Of a stretch of DNA of 64,000 nucleotides, positions 50,873-62,000 are shown piece after piece. The DNA lies in NCBI GenBank assembly GCA_032209605.1, contig JASFXZ010000032.1, positions 5,023,722-5,087,721 of the forward strand, written 5' to 3'. Under the pieces are notes generated by a model that saw only the letters and a program-made list of their open reading frames with translations, made no database searches and was not told the origin of the DNA. The translations under genes and the position numbers were made by a program. Source of the stretch: Mactromeris polynyma. Its lineage: Eukaryota; Mollusca; Bivalvia; Venerida; Mactridae. How positions within the stretch are numbered: the first letter of the stretch is position 1; each line of letters begins with the position of its first letter.

Positions 50873-51162
50873 TGTTGCAATATCTGGAATATATTTTTGA
50901 ATTTTATATTCAGTGCTGTCATATTAAAGAACCAGCGGGCCAAAAATTGCCTATTTAAATGGCATCTGGGGCGGTTCAAATTTACAAAGGTTGCATTTTT
51001 CAATCCCTGGACTCCGCTAACTTGCTGGTTACTTTTCGGTTTGGGCTGGTACCATCGAAACTTATTGACAACATGGACACATAAATAACATGTGTTACTA
51101 ATATTTTCAACGAAGATATTACTGGAGAATACTTAGATATAATAATTTGGTTTAACTATGAT

Positions 51163-51391
51163 GGACTATGGTATTACTCTGTAAATAGGACTATGGTATT
51201 ACTCTGTAAATAGGACTATGGAATTACTCTGTAAATAGGACTATGGTATTACTCTGTAAATAGGACTATGGTATTACTCTGTAAATAGGACTATGGTATT
51301 ACTCTGTAAATAGGACTATGGTATTACTCTGTAAATAGGACTATGGTATTACTCTGTAAATAGGACTATGGTAATACTCTGTAAATAGGAC
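51163..51391. repeat. 25-bp minisatellite upstream of AARS
   Basis: Nine copies of GGACTATGGTATTACTCTGT plus AAATA, almost without variation (one GGAATT and one GGTAATA variant), so recently expanded. It starts about 290 bases upstream of the AARS ATG, probably in a 5' UTR intron or promoter. Confidence 0.92.
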
Positions 51392-52249
51392 AGAAAATGT
51401 ACATATAAATATATACGAAAACGATTTAGCCAAATCAGTATGTATACATATATATAAACAGCTTGTCCGAATTATTGATGTATCCGAATTTAGTTTCAAA
51501 TTGCAACGAAATTGCATCATCTAATATCCATATTGGCATAGGTATTTTGAGTATATTTGCATAAAATTAAGTCAGTAAGTTCTAAAACACAAAAATAATA
51601 AATGACAAACCTTATTAACTCTTTTCAGGCACAAAACAACCGTATTTCTAACCGGCGAAATGAACGTGCAACACAACCGGTGTTCAGTGACGTTTCACCA
51701 CGGAGTATTCGTTTTATATTGACGGTCAGATAAAATTGGGGTTTGTAAAACAGTTACATTTATATTGCGTCAGTATAGTCTATTTACGTATGCGTGTTGC
51801 AATAGTGTTTCTTTGTATTGATTTGTAGTAGATGGTTTATTATGACTGATTTAACAACTTGTGAACAAGTATTTATTCAATGTAACTTCGTTGTGATTGG
51901 TATAAAAAAAATCCTAAATCCACGAGTGAATTTGGTCGTTGGTTCCCATAGTTTTGGGTGGGTTATTGTATTATTTGTAGTTGGGGGACCAGTCAACGCA
52001 GGGTTTTCCCTCAAACTTCAAATAGGGGTCACAGGACCCCCATCTCAGACATTTTGGGAGTCGCTGATAATCTTTGAGTGTCTGATACATTAATGAAAAT
52101 GAAGATCAGCTTTTCGGTGCTTTCCGGTGATTCTATGCACTGAGTCGCAGGATACACTAAATCATGATTAATGTTACCATATAATGCAAGCATCGGAATG
52201 ATATTGGTAAATTTAGTTCTAAAAAAGTACAGGAATAAACACTGTAGAG

Positions 52250-52432
52250 GTGTGGGCTAGACGACCGCCTGGTTAGCTCAGTCGGTAGAGCGCAATACTA
52301 GTGTTTAGGGGGTCGTGTGTTTGAACCCCACATCAGGCTCACTTTACTCTTTTCCCCCTTGATTTACTTCAATGGTGGCAGCGGTGTTTGATGGCCCATG
52401 GTGGTTGAGCCTCAAATGCCGGAAGGGGGAGG
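52250..52432 (+). mobile_element. tRNA-derived SINE unit 1
   Basis: GCCTGGTTAGCTCAGTCGGT then AGAGCGC gives an A-box and D-arm; TTTGAACCCCACATCAGGC gives a B-box and closes the acceptor stem. The anticodon stem (CAATA against TTTAG) does not pair, so it is not a working tRNA. A C/T-rich tail follows. Confidence 0.6.
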
Positions 52433-52437
52433 AGTAT

Positions 52438-52548
52438 AGTGGTGTCCGGTTAGACGGCAGCTTGGTTAGCTCAGTCAGTAGTGTTTTGGGGTCATTGGTT
52501 CGAGCCCCACATTGGGCACTCTTGTTCCCCTTATTTTACTTCAGCACA
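52438..52548 (+). mobile_element. tRNA-derived SINE unit 2
   Basis: CAGCTTGGTTAGCTCAGTCA and GGTTCGAGCCCCACATTGGG repeat the layout of unit 1 with the anticodon arm mostly deleted. The two lie in tandem. Confidence 0.6.
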
Positions 52549-52719
52549 AAGAATATATAAAAAATGCAGATCCCACATTCAATTTGACGGGTCCTCAGGA
52601 TGCACAGGTTGTCCAATAATTGCGTCAGTGAAACAAGTGTCCGGGTAATCGCTGTCAACGTGCCTGGTACCTGTGACTGTTTGATGTTAAGCAGTATTAT
52701 AAGAGTACACACCAGCAAG

Positions 52720-52856
52720 TTGAGGTCCAAATTTCACGAACCCGTGTCTACAAATTGCCGGTTGGTTATGCTAACCACAATACCACAGCGACATAACGTC
52801 ATTTTCGTGTAAATTTAACTTATAAAGTTGATTAAGGTTAACTACACATTGGACGA
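52720..52856 (-). mobile_element. tRNA-like repeat, diverged copy
   Basis: GTTATGCTAACCACAATACC and CAGCGACATAACGTCATT match the better copy at 52957-53092. A 60-base flank (GTAAATTTAACTTATAAAGT onwards) is shared too, so a segment of about 235 bases has been duplicated. Confidence 0.6.
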
Positions 52857-52956
52857 AGTATGGGGCGAATTTTTACATCTGCCACACAGCACTTGAACCA
52901 GCTGTAGTAATATTGAAATAAAGTCATGTTTTGAGGAACATGAAAAATCGGTCAAT

Positions 52957-53092
52957 GGCGCTACCGGGATTGGAACCCGGGTCTACGGATTGCCTGTCCG
53001 TTATGCTAACCACTACACCACAGCGACCTAACATCATTATCCTGTAAATTTAACTTATAAAGTTGATTAAGGTTAAATACACATTGGATGAA
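52957..53092 (-). mobile_element. tRNA-like repeat, better-preserved copy
   Basis: Minus strand GTGGTGTAGTGGTTAGCATA and GGGTTCCAATCCC are good A- and B-boxes, and GGTCGCT/AGCGCC nearly closes an acceptor stem. The anticodon loop CAGGCAA lacks U33 and the stem has an extra T, so I treat it as a tRNA-derived repeat, not a tRNA gene. Confidence 0.6.
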
Positions 53093-53225
53093 GTAGCCAC
53101 ATTTTATTGCTAGATAAAATACTCAAAATGTATGTCTTTCTTTACAGAATATTGGCACTTGTGCTGGTAGATTGTGCTATATGTGTACACTTCACCATCC
53201 AATTAGTATGAAAGTGGTGTGAAAG

Positions 53226-53238
53226 ATGGCCAGCTCAG
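53226..53238 (+). CDS. Lys/Ser-rich gene exon 1 (coding part)
   Basis: ATGGCCAGCTCAG before GTAAAT: four codons and one base. The context AAAGATGG is favourable. TTTCTTTACAG ending at 53146 may be a 5' UTR acceptor. Confidence 0.7.
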
Positions 53239-55964
53239 GTAAATATTATATGTACAAGTATTTTTTGGAAAATTGAGAGTGGATACTTAATGCATCTTAA
53301 TCAAGTGGACATACTTTGGCCCTATACATATGTCCTTAGTGATCTATAAATGGAAATTATACCAGTACATGTGCACATCACCAGTTGTCAACTTAGATTT
53401 CTGATTAATTTTGTCGTCAGGCATGTAGCTACCTGTACGCAAAATACACTGCTGCATACACATGATTGTCAAAAAATAGAAATTATAAATACACAAAGAA
53501 TGCAATAATCAACAGTTGAGCATTTGTATGCCCTTGGGTTATAATTTTTCTGAATATAAAACGCTTCAAATTTACTGAAAATGTCACCAGTGTTTTTCCC
53601 AGAGTATTGCCCTTAGACCCCTAAATTGCTTGCGTACACATTCTACAAGCTCCGGCTACACCCCTGGCCATGAAGTTCTTAAGTTATTACTTGTCCATGG
53701 GTGCTGGTTGGAATGACGTAGATACGTACATAAGTGAACTATTACTTAGGTACTCGGAGCAATATTACTTGTATTGTGTTATGAGTTGTTTTAATTATTA
53801 TTTTGTTTATTCATACTCTTTTTTAGGAAGCGGTAGAAGTAATGAGTTTTCTGGAAAGAAGGATAGTTCTGAGAAAGATGATTATAATTTCAAACTTCAG
53901 TCAGACAGATTACGCTGGGTATGTGTTTATAGGTGCTTCTCTGACATTTAAAGATTCTAATGATGTTTGCACACGTGTCTGCTGTGATTTTTCCTGATTT
54001 CCTTTACATTTTTAGTTCCGCTGTTATTATAGGTTTTGGAGTGAAAAATTCGTCCTTCAAATAACTCCAAAGAAAGAAATCTAGGGGGATCAAGTCTGAT
54101 AAATGTGGCAGCTCAGCGAAAAGAGTCTGTCCCCAGAAATGTCACTTAACCATGAAATCACGGTGTGGGAGGCAGCTACATCCTGTTGGTACCAGCAGTT
54201 ACAATTTGTTGGTCCCCTCTAAGTCAGTGCATGAATGAATTTCGAACACATAGATTCGTATTAGTCCGCAAATAATTTGTGAAAGCCCCTAATTATTTCT
54301 TTTTATTTGTTGAAAAGAGCATCATATCTAGTATGTAGATACACTGTTCTGACAAATACCATTTTATCGTGTACATGTAGGATTTAAGCCCCAAACTTTT
54401 TATATGTCGAAAAGAGCATTAAAACCAATTGGCAGATCATTGTCCTTTGTCCTTATCTACATGTTCAGTAACAGCAATGTACTTAAATAGAGCCAAATAT
54501 AGATTGCTAAGGCTTTTTAGAAGAAGTGTATTCAATTAAAAATGTTGCGTGTAGCACAAATCTTAGTCATTGCTGAAATTTGTGTTACTTTGCAAATAAT
54601 TTGTGACCTGTTCTTGTGAAATAGTGTACATTTGTTTCTGTTAAGAATTTTTCATAACAAATATTTTCTTTTCAGAGTCATGAAGATCCTATGCACAATT
54701 ACATAAAACTGCAGAACATACGAGATAAGGAAGAAAGGTAAGTGAATACCACACATTACAAACAAACTTTATTGCATATCGGCAAACATATTTGCCATTG
54801 GTAACAAAGAGCATGTACATTTATACAAGTTCACAAAATATAACACAATATAGTACAATTGTCAAAATGACACTATGTATAAAAATAATGTACATGTATG
54901 TACATACATATTCATATAGACAATAATATAAAGCAGAAAGGTCTATTAATACCATAGTATATATAATGTTTTATCAGGACCCTATTGTTAACTATTGTGG
55001 TAGTAGAACGTGACAATATTTAATATTGATTTTTTTTGTTCCTTAACTAACAAATTGCTGTTTTAAGTGTACAGAAGTGACATCCTTTTGGTTGTTTCAC
55101 TTATTTAATGTTTCATTGTGTCAAGTTGTATTCCAATCAATTTAAAATTTAGAGGAATTCATTTAAATATTTGTAACAGAAAAAACTTGAGAAAAAAAAC
55201 TACTAAGATCAAAATTATTTTTACCTGTCTGTATTGCAATCATACCATGTCAAGTATTCTAAGTATTACAAAAATATATGAAATGTTTAAATGAATATAT
55301 TTTTGTCTGCTAACAAGACATGGTATGCTTCTGCGAAATTATTTACTTTTCTAGTCGTAGCGCTACATTTATGTGAAATGTACGGTGGCATAGAGGTGAC
55401 ATGTGTGAAATGTTTTTTATCTCAATCCCACGACATACTATCTCGTTCCCACGACTTACTATCTCATTGGAATGAGATAAAAATAACATCACACATGTCA
55501 CCTCTATGCCACCATAGAAATAAATATAAAATTAATTCTTTATTTTCAGAGTAAAAGAGTTACAAGCGATGTTGGAATCTTCAAGCAGTTCCTCAGAAAG
55601 TTCTAGGGATAAATCTGACCATTCTCATAGAAAACACAAGAAACGAAAGAAGGCAAAAGATAACAAAGAAAAGAAAAGGAAACTCATGTGGGTAGAAAAA
55701 GAAAAACATTCAAATGATGATGTTAAACATTTACATTCTTGTAAGAAGAGGAAAAAGGATCGAAAGGAACCCAAGAAGTACAAATCTAGAGAAAAGAATG
55801 GTTCAGAATACAAAAGTTTAGATTCCAGAAATTTAGTCAGTGATTCAGACAGAAGACATGAACGTCGTGTTACAAAAGACAAACATTGTCAGTATTCTAG
55901 CAAAAAGTTGAAGCATAACGGGAAAAGAAAATCAAAACACAAAAAGCATTCAAAGGGAGATTAA
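53226..55964 (+). CDS. small Lys/Ser-rich, probably nuclear protein (four exons)
   Basis: Exons 53226-53238, 53827-53918, 54676-54737 and 55550-55964 join in phase to give 193 residues from ATG to TAA. It starts MASSGSGRSNEF and has a short non-repetitive segment, FKLQSDRLRW then SHEDPMHNYIKLQNIRDKEE, which looks like the conserved core. A serine run (ESSSSSSESSRD) and about 120 residues dominated by K, R, S, H and D follow, ending KHKKHSKGD, with many KKRKK-type nuclear localisation signals. The composition resembles splicing or nucleolar cofactors. The family is not recognised. Clean splice sites and consistent phases make the gene itself secure. Confidence 0.82.
53827..53918 (+). CDS. Lys/Ser-rich gene exon 2
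   Basis: After TTTTTTAG. Encodes GSGRSNEFSGKKDSSEKDD and YNFKLQSDRLRW; donor GTATGT; ends in phase 0. Confidence 0.8.
54007..54215 (-). pseudogene. mariner-like transposase relic
   Basis: On the minus strand one frame reads CQQ-like to QDVAASHTVISWLSDISGD; after a frameshift another reads WGQTLFAELPHLSDLIPLDF then FLWSYLKDEFFTPKPIITAE. The order 'QDxAxxH ... WL ... SDLxPLDFFLWxYLKD' is that of the catalytic C-terminal half of Tc1/mariner-type DDE transposases. It has at least one frameshift and no intact catalytic domain, so it is dead. It lies in intron 2 of the Lys/Ser-rich gene. Confidence 0.7.
54676..54737 (+). CDS. Lys/Ser-rich gene exon 3
   Basis: After TTCTTTTCAG. Encodes SHEDPMHNYIKLQNIRDKEE and two bases of an arginine codon; donor GTAAGT. 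Confidence 0.82.
54738..55549 (+). other. intron 3 of the Lys/Ser-rich gene
   Basis: Its first part (about 54755-54900) holds an AAACTTTATTGCATATCGGC-type repeat, possibly a LINE 3' end. Near its end it carries the TA-flanked MITE at 55383-55514. Confidence 0.5.
55383..55514. mobile_element. 132-bp MITE with perfect 25-bp inverted ends and TA duplication
   Basis: GGTGGCATAGAGGTGACATG plus TGTGA at the left is matched exactly, inverted, at the right, and TA flanks both sides. The centre has CTATCTC repeats ending in a short palindrome (TCTCATTGGAATGAGA). The TA target site points to the Tc1/mariner superfamily. Confidence 0.88.
55550..55964 (+). CDS. Lys/Ser-rich gene exon 4
   Basis: After TTTATTTTCAG it completes the arginine (RVKELQAMLE) and runs through the basic low-complexity region to TAA. 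An ATTAAA overlaps the stop codon. Confidence 0.85.
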
Positions 55965-56699
55965 AAATGATTTTGTTCTCATTTCATTCATCATTTTTGT
56001 TAAGAATTCATACATACAAGTACCTACTTTATTGGTGTATTATTTCCAATTCCCACTACAAATTATGAAAACTGTTCTTACCTTATTGTTGACAATCCTT
56101 AAAATATAATCGTGAAATGTGCACCGACTTGAGAGAATTCTTTTAAAACATTGGCAGTTATACGCACTTTTATTTTGTTTGGTAAATACTGAAATAGATA
56201 ACTTCAGTCACCAGACGATGTTACCATAAGGGATGAGGCGATGCAGTCATCACGTGATACAATACATATTGATACAACTACATGCCGATACGATATTTTC
56301 CGATACGATACAGATACTTCAATTCAAATACAAAAAAATCTCCTGAGAAACCAGAATATATATGTATAACTTTTATAGCCATATTATTATTATTGAAATA
56401 GTTTTACATACACTGGGTTTCCAAAGAAATCCCAGATTCGAGAAATTGCATTTTTCGGTCTGATCAAATTGGTAAAGTTTTCTTCACAATGTTTATCATA
56501 CTGAACACCGCTCCGATACAGTGCTCACTACTGGTTACAGGAAAATAAATCAATCGGACATCGTTTTACAAATGTCAACCCAAATAATTCGTTTGCGATG
56601 TGCTTTTGTATTGAAATGTATCAGTGACCACATAATTTATATTATATCAGTATAGTATCGATATTCGCTGTATCGACTCATCACAAGTTACCATTGTTA

Positions 56700-57228
56700 C
56701 ATTAGCTAGGTGATGCTACAATGGTTACAGTAACAAGATTGTGTAACCATGGTTGCATTTACTAGTTGATGTTACCATAGTTGCAGTTACAAGACAATGT
56801 TACCATGGTTACATTTATTTAAGGATGTTACCATGATGCAATTCTCATGGTTGCAGTTACTAGATTATGTTATCATGGTTGCATTTACTAGACTATGTTA
56901 TCATTATTGCATTTACTAGACTATGTTACCATTATTGCATTTACTAGACTATGTTACCAAGGTTGCATTTACTAGAATATGTTATCATGGTTGCATTTAC
57001 TAGAATATGTTATCATGGTTGCATTTACTAGAATATGTTATCATGGTTGCATTTACTAGAATATGTTATCATGGTTGCATTTACTAGAATATGTTATCAT
57101 GGTTGCATTTACTAGACTATGTAATCATGGTTGCAGTTACTAGACTATTATCATGGTTGCATTTACTAGACTATGTTATCATGGTTGCATTTACTAGAAT
57201 ATGTTACCAAGGTTGCAGTTACTGGATG
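56700..57228. repeat. 28-bp minisatellite
   Basis: About 18 copies of ATGGTTGCATTTACTAGAAT plus ATGTTATC. The units from about 56950 are nearly identical and those to the left are progressively degraded. Confidence 0.92.
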
Positions 57229-57662
57229 TTGCTGGTTTTCAGTACTGTATATGTTGTTGTGTTGTTGAGTTTGACACCATTTTCCAATAGTATTTCAGCC
57301 AGTTGAATTATGACATAACTAGTGTACCTTTGGTTAACAACCAGTTTACACTTTCTTCTGCATGCGAATAAAAACTTTGCCATGTAAATCGGAGGTAGAG
57401 GACAAATTAATGACGTTGTATTAAATCAAATTATCTGGGAGAACACGTGTCTCAGTCTGTACAGTATTAAATTAATGGTTCTCGAGAAGAAAAATCATTA
57501 TTGGTTTCCCATTTTTCTTGAAACATTCCGATGATTTCGCGAAATACAAGCTTTATCAGTCTATAATCTAGCGACACTGTACACTGCTTGGCACCACGTA
57601 TCATGTCCGGGGACCTTCTCCATCGATACCCATGCTGGGTTAACAGGAGTGGACTTGAGAAC

Positions 57663-58131
57663 TGGGGCCTTTTTCACAAACATTTTAAGACTGACATTCA
57701 GACTAAGACTTCGAATTTTGAAGTTTTATTTACACGGCCATTCGTTTTCATTAAATCTCAACAATTAAAATTTTGTTTGAATAATTGCTTTAACCAACTT
57801 CACATTTTTACGCCCATTCTATTAGTTTCACCTGCGGCGTACATGCGGCGTCCAGTCAGTTGTCCGATCAATAACTTTATAAGCATTTGTCCAATCATCA
57901 CCAAGTTTGGTCAGAATGTGCAAGGGCATATCTTGGACAAGTTCGATAACCAGCTATGTCACTCCAGAGTTACCACCCCTTGATTATAGAAATTACCTAA
58001 AAGTTGTCTTCAGCTCTGACTTAGGGCAGGCGTATTTTGCGACAGTTTGCCACTTTAGTTAAAAATCTGTAATGTAGTGTAGGAGCAAAATGTCTGAATT
58101 TCAGTCTTACAATGTTTGTGAATGAGGCCCC
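57663..58131. mobile_element. GGGGCCT-ended element with about 40-bp inverted ends
   Basis: GGGGCCTTTTTCACAAACAT on the left pairs with ATGTTTGTGAATGAGGCCCC on the right, continuing through AAGACTGACATTCAGAC. Its inner part (AGTTCGATAACCAGCTATGT, GCGTATTTTGCGACAGTTTG) recurs inverted at 61612-61830. Confidence 0.75.
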
Positions 58132-58221
58132 AATAATCACTCGACTCGGAGTCCTCTACATAACCAAGCTTAAATGAACAGGTAAAAAAAAGAATAAAAT
58201 AACAGGCTTCTACTGTAGTGG

Positions 58222-58227
58222 TTTATT
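58222..58227 (-). terminator. candidate poly(A) signal of the minus-strand gene
   Basis: TTTATT on the plus strand is AATAAA on the minus strand, 765 bases after the stop at 58992. The intervening DNA has no exon and would be the 3' UTR. Confidence 0.45.
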
Positions 58228-58991
58228 TAAGTCATTTCTTACAGAATGGACACAAAAAAGAACAACACTGATTTCCAATCAAAAACATTAAACAATAATA
58301 TTACAAAATCTGTTCTGTTTTTAAATTTTATAACAAAAAATGATAAAAGAACAACAGAATTTCTACACTATACAAAAAAGATCAATTTCTCCAGTTAGGT
58401 CAAAACATATACATGTATAAAGTCGCCGATCACTAATATTGAGTACCACTTTTAATTTCCATTACATAGTACAATAAGAAACATCTATATTCATACACAT
58501 AAAATTGTTTATAGTGCTCTTCTAAGTATGCATAATGTTTAGCTTACAAAGCTAAAACTTTCAACAACTCGGAACTGAGTCACAGAGAAATTCCATTGAA
58601 TGATTTCAAAACGGAATCCAGCATTTCTCTCTTTTTTTTTATCAAAGAAGCAACACTTTTGATCAAACCAGACATAACTGTGTTGCCCATCCACTGTATG
58701 AGGGAGGCATTCAGAAGATTAAGAGCATTTACTGATAAATGATGAAATATCAAAACAAGAGAAAGGTTAATTAGTAAACATGATCAATTTGATAACGGTA
58801 TCAAAACAAACAAGTCAACATGACATGAAAGTATATCAACTTAAAAAAACTACGCACAAGTGCACAAGCCAAGTACATCCGTCGTACAAATCGCACCAGT
58901 ACATTGAACACAACAGTCTAAAATAAATTTGACCACACTGTCTAGCAATTCTGTTATTTTGTTCCCATGACAACTGACATAAACAAAATGT
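58228..58991 (-). other. 3' UTR of the minus-strand gene
   Basis: AT-rich, no repeats that I can match, lying between the TGA at 58992-58994 and the AATAAA at 58222. Confidence 0.45.
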
Positions 58992-59041
58992 TCACTCCAT
59001 TGGTGTCTCTTCTTTCTCTTCTTCGTTGTCCTCGCCTTCAC
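58992..59041 (-). CDS. unknown gene, last exon
   Basis: Acceptor TTATTCAG. Encodes the acidic tail EGEDNEEEKEETPME and TGA. Confidence 0.82.
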
Positions 59042-62000
59042 CTGAATAACAATATAAAAATTTGCATTATGAAATTGTCCAACAAAAAATATTCATATCG
59101 AAATGTAAGGATCCTTCAATGACCAAGTGGTTATGGTTGATGATTTCAAACCACTTGCTTCACACCACTGTGCAAAATTTCAAAATCAGCTGAAAATTAG
59201 GCAAGGGCTCCAGGAGGCTGCTGAAGCTCCTGGCTTTAAAGCATCTAAGATGGCTTAAATTGTCTCAAATCCGTGGATTTCTGCGAATCCGCTGAAAATT
59301 CTCATGCCTGATACCACCAGTCCAATTTGTTTGTCAGGAAGTTATTCAGATGACTTATGGAAGTTGGTGGCTCTACCCAGGTTACGGTCGAAGCCAAAAA
59401 AATGCTAGTAGCTGCACCTTGGTTATTGCTCCACCTTAATTGCTAGACAAGTCACTATGACCATGGCCGTTTATGTGACTTAATGCACTGTTACAAACCA
59501 TATGAATATTTACATTATATCTATTACAGTAAAACCTCACTTAAAGACCAACACAATTTTCACTGTTTTGCACTTTATTCAACCTCAATATTAAGACCAA
59601 CCATCTCATTATTGAGACCCGTTTTCATGGGTCCCAAGGGTGGTCTTATTATCGAGGTTTTACTGTATGTAGATATTGACAAGAACCAATAGTATCTTGA
59701 ACAGGTAGGATATAAGCCCCAAACTTTTTAATTGGCAAAAAGAGCATTAAAACCATCCTTGTCCTTTGTACTTATTTATAAGTAAGAGAGCCAAATGTAG
59801 ATGTGTATTCAATTAAAAATCTTACATATAGCACAAATCCTGGGTATAAATATTATACAAAATGACCGTCACCAGAGCAAATTTCTCTCAAAGACTACTA
59901 TCTAGAATGGATCTTTTTTCTTTTTTTAACTTTTAAAGTAAAACTCATAGACGTGGCCTTCAGGAACTCACCTGTGTCTTTGCTTGGATCAACTCCACAC
60001 AATCTCAGACAATGATGACGATCGGAACGACTGGAGTATGAATCTTTAACGAACAATTGAAACTTCTCACGCCATATCAAAATAGCACATTTTGGATCAG
60101 CATTCCTGCAAAACAACAAAATTATTATTGTTAATAAGTGTATTTCAGACCAGTCCAGAGCTGAAGGTTATAAAACTGAGTTTGGAGACAAATCTCAGAA
60201 TGCAGCTTTGCCATTAGTCAACATAAATTTTATTGACAATTTATTACTGTTGTCTTTCAAAATCCAGCTACACGAAGCTATTTTGCAACAATTGCAAAGG
60301 CAAAGATGAAATACTGAAGGGATGTTATGTCCACTGTGGAAAAGAAATTCATGAAGGGGGTTTTGTCCACCTTGTAAAATTCATGAAGGGGATTTTGTCC
60401 ACCTTGTACAAATTGAGCAAAGGGGATTTTGTCTAGAGGTGATTTATTCTACATTCGTCTGTTAATTACCATTCTAACTATTGAATTCAAACACTTACTT
60501 TCCCTTTGGCTCATACAGGAAGTAGACAGGTCCATTGTCAGCTGAAAACAAACAAACAATGTAAGATGTAACGAGGATACAAAAAGTTAAAACGCCTTTT
60601 CCATTCCTGATCTGATGTAAACAAAATTCTTGGACAGCATATTTTGGATCATATTTGAAATTATACAAAATCTAGCCCAAAACGGTCAACAACTGTACAC
60701 AGTAGGTATGAGAATTTTTCGCCTGCCGCTGGTATCATTTTAACCACATTTTCTCGACACAGCAGAAAAATTCAGCAGTTTTTTACTGACCAGGATGTTT
60801 TGTAGTGCTATTTTGAGATGCTGTATAGGGTATCTGCTTTTCTCTTTCTTTGACATTCTCATCCACAAACTACGCTTTCTACAGTATTACAACTTAACTT
60901 TGTGTATTAACTTCGCAACTGTACAACTACAGAACAAGTGGTCATATGGGTAAGTGTTAGTTGACGTAAGAAATATTCAAAAACATGCCAATAGCAAAAC
61001 TTACGGATACTTTCTAATTCAGTCTGTAGTTTAGGAGTCAAATTTGTCAAGACAACTTCCCTGTGCTCAAGTATAGAGACCATGTCTGCTTTAGTGACGT
61101 TCACCAAACGTTTCCCAACATTCTGTAACACTGGCAGGATACTCTGAAATAGGTATTAAATGCTTTGGTTATACTTTGTAATGATATTATTGTCTGATTG
61201 CGTGGCATGGTCTATAATGTTAACATTACGGCAACAAAGTCTTGTTTTGTGTGCTTATCTGAATCGTTCTCAAATCTGCTTTCTGATAAAAACTAGTACA
61301 GTATATGTGACTGGCATTGAGAATCCACAGAGAATATCTGAACTCGTGACATCAGCATATCTACAACATTATCATAAACCAGTGGGACAAAAGGATGCTT
61401 GTGAAATGTTACAGAGTTACAGAACTTGGCTTATTAGATTGTTTCTTAATGTTATAAATCAGAGTTATGGAACCTGAGTAGTTTGTCATATTGAGGTGAA
61501 ATATGAGTAACAATAACATACTGTGACATTTATGGTTCCAGCTTCACCAACTTTCATCATCATCATACCACCACACTGTGCCTTACTCTTTCTCTGCAAG
61601 TAATCATAAAGCATATAGAAATAACAACAAGGGAGGCAAACTGTCACAAAATACGCCCATCCTAAGTCAGAGCTCGGAGTTAAAACAAAACAAATTTTAG
61701 GTAATTTCAATAATCAAAGGGCAATAACTCCCAAGTGACTCGAGCGATATGGCTGGTTATCGAACTTGTCCGAGATATTATGCCCATACACATTCTCACC
61801 AACTTTGGTGTCTAACATGTTTGAGGGTAAACATCATGTCCTAAGCTACAGTATAAAACAAGCTACAACTGCATCAAATAAAAAAATGAAGATAATTTCA
61901 TACAGTAATACATTTCTGCACACAGAATGTCATGTAGCTCTGTCTAATAGAATACATAGACAAGAGTTCATGGTACTTCTGTTCTGACAGACAGACAGAC

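Larger units (their letters stand above)
50873..53225. other. divergent intergenic region between AARS and the Lys/Ser-rich gene
   Basis: The two genes are transcribed away from each other. The AARS 5' UTR and promoter must lie here, possibly near 51.6-51.7 kb where CGTAT/CGGCG words cluster. Other contents are the 25-bp minisatellite and a set of tRNA-derived repeats. No TATA box can be assigned with confidence. Confidence 0.45.
55965..58200. other. intergenic region between convergent genes
   Basis: The Lys/Ser-rich gene and the minus-strand gene converge here. It contains the 28-bp minisatellite and the left part of a GGGGCCT-ended element. No gene is recognised. Confidence 0.5.

Noticed and set aside
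52957..53030. A working tRNA gene on the minus strand
   Set aside because: It lacks U33, has an extra base in the acceptor stem and has a diverged duplicate next to it; better explained as a tRNA-derived repeat.
55625..55882. 85-codon minus-strand frame rich in Phe/Leu/Ser
   Set aside because: Antisense of a Lys-rich low-complexity exon; the hydrophobic look is a codon artefact.
57588..57983. 131-codon plus-strand frame
   Set aside because: It spans the left inverted end and body of a MITE; no protein similarity.
61160..61477. 105-codon plus-strand frame
   Set aside because: It overlaps an intron of the minus-strand gene, with no homology and no splice partners.
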